62,817 bases of DNA, taken from an uncultured Oscillospiraceae bacterium (GTDB lineage Bacteria; Bacillota; Clostridia; Oscillospirales; Acutalibacteraceae). The position numbers and the translations under genes are program-made. How positions within the stretch are numbered: position 1 is the first letter of the stretch; each line of letters opens with the position of its first letter. Under the pieces are notes generated by a model. That model made no database searches and was not told where the DNA came from. It saw only the letters and a program-made list of their open reading frames with translations. This document shows, one piece after another, positions 57,502 through 62,817 of the stretch. The stretch spans positions 1 through 62,817 of the forward strand of contig CABSLQ010000007.1 in the NCBI GenBank assembly GCA_902478605.1, in the 5' to 3' direction.

Positions 57502-59944
57502 TGAACTGAATGTCATAATCAGCGCAAAGACGGATGGGCTGAATAAGCAGATTTCCGGCATAAAAAAGCAGATGACCGGATTTGAAAAAAGCGTCGGGCA
57601 GGCCAACGCAAAGATTTCCAGCGCTTTTTCCAAAATAGGGAAAGCCGCAATTGCTGCATTCAGCGTTAAGGCGATTGTTGATTTTGGAAAACAGGCTGTG
57701 TCTCTTGCGTCGGATTTGCAGGAAGTGCAGAACGTCGTTGACACAGCGTTCGGAGATATGAGCGGCAAAGTGGATGAGTGGGCCAAGACCACCGTGGACA
57801 AATTTGGTGTGTCGGAGCTGGCGGCCAAGCAGGCGGCGTCTACCTATATGGCCATGTCGAAAGGCATGGGCATGGCTGGGGAGCAGGCGGCCGAAATGGC
57901 CATGAAAGCGGCGGAGCGCACCGGCGACATTGCATCGTTTTACAACATGTCCCAGCAGGAAGCCGACACACTGATGAAATCCATCTGGACGGGTGAAACA
58001 GAGAGCCTGAAGCGTATAGGCGTGGTCATGACACAGACCAATCTGGACGCTTATGCTTTGGCAAACGGATTCGGGAAAACCACGGACGCCATGTCCCAAT
58101 CGGAGCAGGTCATGCTCCGGTATCAGTATGTGATGGAGCAGACAGGGCTGGCCGCCGGAGACTTCCAGAAGACAAGCGGCAGCTGGGCCAACCAGGTGCG
58201 GGTGTTATCCGAGCGATTCAAGGAACTGCTGGCCGTGCTGGGTTCCGGTCTGCTGCAGGTGCTTACGCCAGTGGTACAGTTTCTCAACGCGGTGCTGGAA
58301 AAGCTCGTACAGGCAGCGACCGCTGCCGGGCAGATGATTTCATCAATGTTCGGAGGAAATCAAAAAGAAACCCAAGATACGGCACAGAACGTCCAATCGG
58401 CAGCTGCGTCAATGGGGGATCTGACAAAACAAACTGCAGCAGCAGGCAAAGCGGCAAAAGGTGCCCTAGCCGGGTTTGACGAACTCAACGTGCTTAGAAG
58501 CGGAGACGCACAGACGGCAGAGAGCGGGACGGCCGCCGGTGTACCGGCGGCAAGCATGGCGCTGAACATACCGGAGCCGGACATATCTGGCGTGAAGGGT
58601 GCCGCCGACAAGGTGAAGGGTATTTTCGAGGATCTGGGCAAGTACATATCTACCAAATTTTCCCCGACCTTCTCCTCGTGGGGCAAGGCGCTAAACGGAC
58701 TGAAGGCACCGGCCGTCAAGGCATTCGATACCATCAAGGGCAGCCTGTCCGGCTTATGGAACAACACGCTGAAGCCGGCCGGGGCGTATCTGGCAACGGA
58801 TTTCATCCCCACCGTCTCCAATGCGTTTTCCGAAACCTTCGCGCCCATCTTCGGTGAAACCATGCCGGTGCTGTTTGAGGAGTTTGCGGCAGACTTTGAC
58901 TTTGCGTGCGCGGAATTTGACAGGATAAGCCATGATATTTTATCGCCTGCCTTTGAACACGTGAAAAGCGTGGCTGTGGGTGTGTTCAGCGGCATCAAGG
59001 CGTCGTGGGACGAACACGGCCAGGGCATTCTGGATGGGTTCCAGGGGTTTAAGGAACGGGCTAGAGAGATATGGGACACGGTATACACTAATGTTTTCAA
59101 GCCGGTATTTGACCGCGTGGCCGGAATTGTTTCGTGGCTGTGGGATAAGCACTTAAAGCCGCTGTGGGACAATATCAGCGATTTCATCGGGTCGGCGGCG
59201 GAATTCCTACTGAATTTGTGGAATGAAGTCCTTGCCCCCATTGTTAAGCGGATCGTGGAGTGGGTCGGCCCTCAGATCACCAATATCATCGGTTTCATCG
59301 GCGATGTGTTCGGCACGGTATTCGGCGTGATTGCCGATGTGGTAGGCGGCTTTTTAAAGCAGCTGAGCGGTATCATGGACTTCCTGACGGGCATATTCAC
59401 GGGCAATTGGGAAAAGGCATGGAGCGGAATCGAAAAGTTTGTCAAGGGCACGTGGGATGGCATCTGGGGCATTATCAAGGGCGTTGTCAATCTCATTATC
59501 GACGGGCTTAACGCGCTGTGGAGCGGCATATATCGGGTGGCGTCCGGCATCGTCAACGGGCTTGGATCTCTGGTGGAGGGCTTCGGCAGCCTGTTCGGCC
59601 AGGATTGGGGATTCTCCATGCCGAAGGAACCGCCGCTTATTCCGAAGCTGGCGACCGGTGGCTTGGCTTACGGCCCCACGCTGGCCATGATTGGCGAAGG
59701 CAACGACCGGGAGGCGGTGCTGCCGCTGAACGCGGAGGTGTACGGCGAGCTCGCCCGCGGCATACAGGCGGCCGGCGGCACGGGCAGCCGGGAAACCATC
59801 ACCCTGCTCGAACGGATTCTGACGGCGATCGAACAGATAGACCCGACTATGGTGATGGACGGCACGACGCTGGCCAGGTCGTCAGATAAATATTTCGCGG
59901 CCGAACAGCGCCGGCGCGGTCCGTCTCTGGTAAAGGTGGTATAA
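57491..59944 (+). CDS. Tail tape measure protein
   Basis: An 817-residue protein that sets tail length. GTG start with GGAGG 8 bases upstream. It starts with a coiled coil (to about 60), a conserved TMP core (DVVDTAFGDMSGKVDEWAKT-like region near 75-100), a disordered Ala/Gly part (about 310-360), repeated Trp-containing helices (about 480-700) and ends with LATGGLAYGPTLAMIGEGND, common in tape measures, before a short coiled end. Confidence 0.93.
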   Translation: MTVDELNVIISAKTDGLNKQISGIKKQMTGFEKSVGQANAKISSAFSKIGKAAIAAFSVKAIVDFGKQAVSLASDLQEVQNVVDTAFGDMSGKVDEWAKTTVDKFGVSELAAKQAASTYMAMSKGMGMAGEQAAEMAMKAAERTGDIASFYNMSQQEADTLMKSIWTGETESLKRIGVVMTQTNLDAYALANGFGKTTDAMSQSEQVMLRYQYVMEQTGLAAGDFQKTSGSWANQVRVLSERFKELLAVLGSGLLQVLTPVVQFLNAVLEKLVQAATAAGQMISSMFGGNQKETQDTAQNVQSAAASMGDLTKQTAAAGKAAKGALAGFDELNVLRSGDAQTAESGTAAGVPAASMALNIPEPDISGVKGAADKVKGIFEDLGKYISTKFSPTFSSWGKALNGLKAPAVKAFDTIKGSLSGLWNNTLKPAGAYLATDFIPTVSNAFSETFAPIFGETMPVLFEEFAADFDFACAEFDRISHDILSPAFEHVKSVAVGVFSGIKASWDEHGQGILDGFQGFKERAREIWDTVYTNVFKPVFDRVAGIVSWLWDKHLKPLWDNISDFIGSAAEFLLNLWNEVLAPIVKRIVEWVGPQITNIIGFIGDVFGTVFGVIADVVGGFLKQLSGIMDFLTGIFTGNWEKAWSGIEKFVKGTWDGIWGIIKGVVNLIIDGLNALWSGIYRVASGIVNGLGSLVEGFGSLFGQDWGFSMPKEPPLIPKLATGGLAYGPTLAMIGEGNDREAVLPLNAEVYGELARGIQAAGGTGSRETITLLERILTAIEQIDPTMVMDGTTLARSSDKYFAAEQRRRGPSLVKVV

Positions 59945-59945
59945 G

Positions 59946-60326
59946 ATGGCGTCCAATATGTTTGCAGTCAACGGGGTGTGGCTGCCCAATCCGTCGGGGT
60001 TGGAGGTAACCTACAGCGTGCTGGATAAGTACGCGGAGCGCTCCATTGATGGCGTGCTTAACCGGGAGATTGCGGCCAAAAAGCTCAAGTACACGCTCAA
60101 CTGGCCGTATATGCCGGGCGATGCGGTGTTTATCAACCTGTGGGAAACACTGGCGGCGCTGCCCGAGTACGCTAGCTTCACCCTGCCCCACCCGGACGGC
60201 ACCATGCACACCTTTGAGGGATACCTGGGCGCCGATCTGGGCGTGACCATGTACCGCTATTTTGATATGAGCGAGCAGCGCACAGCCGACTGGCAGAGCC
60301 TTAAGGCCAGTGTGATCGAGAGGTGA
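59946..60326 (+). CDS. Distal tail-type protein (DUF6711-like)
   Basis: A 126-residue protein: MFAVNGVWLPNPSGLEVTYS, LKYTLNWPYMPGDAVFINLW, FEGYLGADLGVTMYRYFDMS. It is a small conserved family directly after the tape measure in Firmicutes phages; tail-tip location is inferred from this order. Confidence 0.75.
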   Translation: MASNMFAVNGVWLPNPSGLEVTYSVLDKYAERSIDGVLNREIAAKKLKYTLNWPYMPGDAVFINLWETLAALPEYASFTLPHPDGTMHTFEGYLGADLGVTMYRYFDMSEQRTADWQSLKASVIER

Positions 60327-60330
60327 ACGC

Positions 60331-62070
60331 ATGACGGGGGCACGGATATATTTCGAGGTGTTCGACGAGACGGCGGCCGACGAAGCCGCCTTTTCGTCGA
60401 CGCTGGCCCAGCCGTGGGTGGATTACGACGGCCTGACGGACGGGCTGTATCCGGACGACGATCCGGAAAACCCGACGCTGCGGCAGTTTGTGACGGGGGA
60501 ACCGGACGCGGCCAGCCTTGGCGGTTCCGTCCGGCTGTTCCCGGATTCCCCCGGCGCGTCGCTGGGGTATTGGTCGTCGAATCTGTCCGGAGAAGACGGC
60601 GCTTTTGCAGCGCCGCCCGTCCTGGTATGCGGGTTCGGCGGCACGGCGCACACCAGTGTGGGCGTTACCGTCTATTTTGACCTGCACGCCTGTTTGTCCG
60701 ACTTCAAGGTAGAGTGGCTGAGCAGCAGCGGCACGGCGCTGGCGACGCAAACGGTGACGGGCAACACCGCGAGCGTCGTGTTTATCGAGGAACACGTGGC
60801 GGATTTTTACGGCCTGCGCATTACCTGCCAAAAGACGGCCGACCCGTACCGATACGCCAAAATACAGGAAATCGAGTTTGGCCAGCGGATGGTATACGAC
60901 GAGCATAACCTGGTGTCCGCGTCGGCGGTGGAGGAAGTGGATCTGTCCGGCGCCTCTACGCCGGCCGGTTCGCTGCAGCTCCATGTGTTCGATCCGGACG
61001 GGCGGCTGAATCCGGTAAACCCGGACGGGATATACACCTATCTGCGCCGCGGCATGCCGCTGCACGTGGAGTTTATTGTCGACAGCGCACGGTATCCGGG
61101 CGGGCTGTATTATCTGGACACCTGGGAGGGAAGCAACACCGGGACGGCCAAGATCACAGCGATGGATATTATCGGATTTCGGTCGTCCTTTATGTATGCA
61201 TCGGCTTTTCACCCTGCAACGTCGCCGGTTACGGCAGACGCTATTTTTTCGGACATTTACGATGTCTGCGGCCTATCCGGGCAAGTCTATACAGGGGTTG
61301 GGAGCGGCACCTATATCGGGTATATTCCGGAGGCCGACATGCAGCAGGCCATAGCGCACGCGTGCCTTGCCTGCGGAGGGTATGCAAAGGCTGTGCGCGA
61401 CGGGCGCGTGGATATTATCCCACCGCCCAGCACGGCCTCTCCAATCATTCTAACGCAGCGGGATATCCTGGGCGAACCAGATGTTTCCAAATCCAAGCCG
61501 ATTACGCAAGTCGAGGTGGAGGAATACAGCTATTCAGTTTCGTCCAGCACAGACTATTCCGAAAGCCCGCGGATTTGGCTGGGGCAGGAGCTGGAATATT
61601 ACCGGTACGATCTCGACGGGGTGTACTCCGATGTGGACACCTGGCTTGAATCGGAAATCGGAAGCGGCTCGTATCATCAGGAGAGGATCCGCTGCTGCGC
61701 AAGCTTTGTGGAGTTTTACGCTTTGGCCGAAAGCTCGCCCCCGCCGACGGTTGCGTTCATCCAAGGGCGTACCGTCACGGAAACAAAGGTTTTGCACCGG
61801 ACTGATGGGGGCGAAAAAACCGATGGTGTCGTGTCTATCAAAGGGATACCGCTCATCACAAGAGACAAATCGGGGGCAGTAATATCACGGGCTAAGGAGT
61901 ATTATGCAAAGCAGCTAACGATAAAGGCCCGCACGGTGTGGCATGACGGCCTCGAGTGCGGGGCGTGCGTGACGGTGCCGACGCGGTTCGGAACGGTGAC
62001 CGGAAACATCACCCGCATGGATATCAACCTGGCGGGCGGTATGCTGGCCACGATGGAGGTGATCGCCTGA
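60331..62070 (+). CDS. Tail-tip/baseplate protein
   Basis: A 579-residue protein with no clear family. The first half is beta-rich with a discoidin-like stretch (GVTVYFDLHACLSDFKVEWL). The middle has SLQLHVFDPDGRLNPVNPDG and GMPLHVEFIVDSARY, and the rest resembles hub proteins that link the tail tip to receptor-binding parts. Role assigned from position. Confidence 0.7.
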   Translation: MTGARIYFEVFDETAADEAAFSSTLAQPWVDYDGLTDGLYPDDDPENPTLRQFVTGEPDAASLGGSVRLFPDSPGASLGYWSSNLSGEDGAFAAPPVLVCGFGGTAHTSVGVTVYFDLHACLSDFKVEWLSSSGTALATQTVTGNTASVVFIEEHVADFYGLRITCQKTADPYRYAKIQEIEFGQRMVYDEHNLVSASAVEEVDLSGASTPAGSLQLHVFDPDGRLNPVNPDGIYTYLRRGMPLHVEFIVDSARYPGGLYYLDTWEGSNTGTAKITAMDIIGFRSSFMYASAFHPATSPVTADAIFSDIYDVCGLSGQVYTGVGSGTYIGYIPEADMQQAIAHACLACGGYAKAVRDGRVDIIPPPSTASPIILTQRDILGEPDVSKSKPITQVEVEEYSYSVSSSTDYSESPRIWLGQELEYYRYDLDGVYSDVDTWLESEIGSGSYHQERIRCCASFVEFYALAESSPPPTVAFIQGRTVTETKVLHRTDGGEKTDGVVSIKGIPLITRDKSGAVISRAKEYYAKQLTIKARTVWHDGLECGACVTVPTRFGTVTGNITRMDINLAGGMLATMEVIA

Positions 62071-62477
62071 TGTGGGTAACGCCAAAAACGGATTGGACGT
62101 CGCAGGACGTCTACAACATCGCGGTGGATTTGACCCGCGTGGAAGGCAATATACACGAGATCCTGCTGATTGTCCAGGCGGGTGGTTACAATGTAAGCCT
62201 GTCGGAAAAGACGACCTGGGCCATGACGGATTTCCTGACCGGCACGCAGCTGACCCGCATTGTCGGGAATCTGCGGCAGCTCGAGGCGGTGCTGTCGGTA
62301 CAGGACGGGCTGCCGGCTCTTCCGGCCCCTTACGATCAGATGGTTTTTACAGACGTGGAAGCCAACGCACTGGAGGAGCACACCCTGGCACTGAAACAGG
62401 TGACGGACGGCATGACCGCTCTGTATATCCCGTGCGGGACCATGCAGAGCGGCGCCCGGCCGTTATTGCCAATATAG
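62070..62477 (+). CDS. Phage tail hypothetical protein (135 residues)
   Basis: The ATG overlaps the previous stop (TGATG). It begins MWVTPKTDWTSQDVYNIAVD, a start seen in small proteins next to tail-tip genes of Firmicutes phages. The role is unknown. Confidence 0.65.
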   Translation: MWVTPKTDWTSQDVYNIAVDLTRVEGNIHEILLIVQAGGYNVSLSEKTTWAMTDFLTGTQLTRIVGNLRQLEAVLSVQDGLPALPAPYDQMVFTDVEANALEEHTLALKQVTDGMTALYIPCGTMQSGARPLLPI

Positions 62478-62486
62478 GAGGATACG

Positions 62487-62817
62487 ATGATAAGCGAATT
62501 TATCGACCGACAGGCGACGAACGTGGACTTGTTTGAGCTGGAGGACGTGGAGACGGGGCAAAAAAAGCAGTACCGGATTGTGAGCAAGGCCACGGTCACG
62601 CAGCCGGGCACGGATTTAAACAAGGCGACCTTCGACCCGATTTTAGAGGAGATTGACGGGAAGCTTTCGGAAAGCGGCGGCACTCTGAAGGGCAATCTGG
62701 TGCCCTACGGAACGAGCATCAACCTGGGATCGTCGGGCGCACGCTGGCAGACGGTGTACGCGAACACAATCAACGCGAGCAACGGGGCGTTCACCAATCT
62801 GATGGTGAACAGCCAAA
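62487..62817 (+). CDS. Phage tail fibre/receptor-binding-like protein, 5' part
   Basis: AGGAGG precedes the ATG; the gene runs off the window after 110 codons. The start MISEFIDRQATNVDLFELED is followed by a segment with GGTLKGNLVPYGTSINLGSS and GARWQTVYANTINASNG, a repeat form seen in the stalk of tail fibres. Full length and host-binding end are outside. Confidence 0.65.
   Translation, partial: MISEFIDRQATNVDLFELEDVETGQKKQYRIVSKATVTQPGTDLNKATFDPILEEIDGKLSESGGTLKGNLVPYGTSINLGSSGARWQTVYANTINASNGAFTNLMVNSQ

Larger units (their letters stand above)
40940..62817. mobile_element. Tailed prophage (siphovirus-like), left part
   Basis: The element begins with a minus-strand serine integrase at the split host gene and continues through lysogeny, early, packaging, head and tail genes up to the window edge. 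Module order and the SPP1-like portal/minor head pair indicate a long-tailed Firmicutes phage. Tail fibre, lysis genes and the right attachment site must lie further right. Structural genes appear intact, so the phage could be functional. Confidence 0.93.

Noticed and set aside
1..62817. CRISPR array or insertion sequence
   Set aside because: No series of equal-length direct repeats with spacers and no transposase were seen on reading; the only exact repeat pair noted is the 23-base phage element.

Overview
The window reads as a chromosomal segment of a GC-rich Gram-positive member of Clostridia (Oscillospirales-like by gene content; inference) with a tailed prophage integrated in its right third. 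The taxonomic clues are a PolC-type replicative polymerase, the block rpsB-tsf-pyrH-frr-uppS-cdsA-dxr-rseP-ispG-polC, the short HisG plus HisZ arrangement, a PocR/AraC-regulated corrinoid cluster and a sodium-pump decarboxylase.

Positions 1-7713 hold a truncated HTH gene and a corrinoid methyl-transfer locus: a UroD-type methyltransferase, two AraC regulators (one with a PocR-like sensor domain), a RACo-like ferredoxin/ATPase activator, a DUF1638 protein, a B12-binding corrinoid protein and a DUF3783 protein. Together they look like a regulated system that moves a methyl group from an unidentified substrate onto cobalamin, with a repair protein that re-reduces the cofactor. Then follow tRNA-Pro(GGG), a TlyA-like rRNA methyltransferase, a NUDIX hydrolase, a HAD phosphatase, a CDF metal transporter and an ATP-grasp ligase (7838-12533).

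Positions 12610-27330 are housekeeping: rpsB-tsf with its own promoter and terminator, then pyrH, frr, the isoprenoid/phospholipid genes uppS-cdsA-dxr-rseP-ispG, a small membrane J-domain protein and polC. Insertions in this usually compact block are a GNAT gene, a 50-codon ORF and a decayed GyrI-like gene. Positions 27338-33722 are a histidine operon hisZ-G-D-C-B-(A-I fusion)-E that lacks hisH and hisF and has an 18-bp perfect palindrome on its promoter. It is followed by an MltG-like lipoprotein, a convergent phosphoglycerate mutase, the beta and gamma subunits of a sodium-pump decarboxylase, and PcrA helicase.

From about 40940 to the right edge lies a prophage whose right end is outside the window. 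It appears to have inserted into a small Cys-containing host gene through a large serine recombinase. Its order is integrase, unknown AT-rich gene, S24-type repressor, divergent promoter/operator, Cro-like protein, many small early genes, an HUH replication-type protein, a cytosine-methyltransferase-like protein, then packaging and structure: small and large terminase, portal, minor head protein, scaffold, capsid, connectors, tail tube, frameshifted tail chaperone, tape measure and distal tail proteins.

The most interesting item is the minor head (MuF) protein. It carries an extra C-terminal domain with an HExxH motif and is followed directly by a 61-codon gene, the layout of a phage-borne polymorphic toxin with an immunity gene. 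Other points worth checking are the HisA-HisI fusion in an operon without hisH/hisF, a pair of identical hairpin-plus-Shine-Dalgarno repeats in the phage early region, the phage-split host gene, and the GyrI-like remnant with an in-frame stop.
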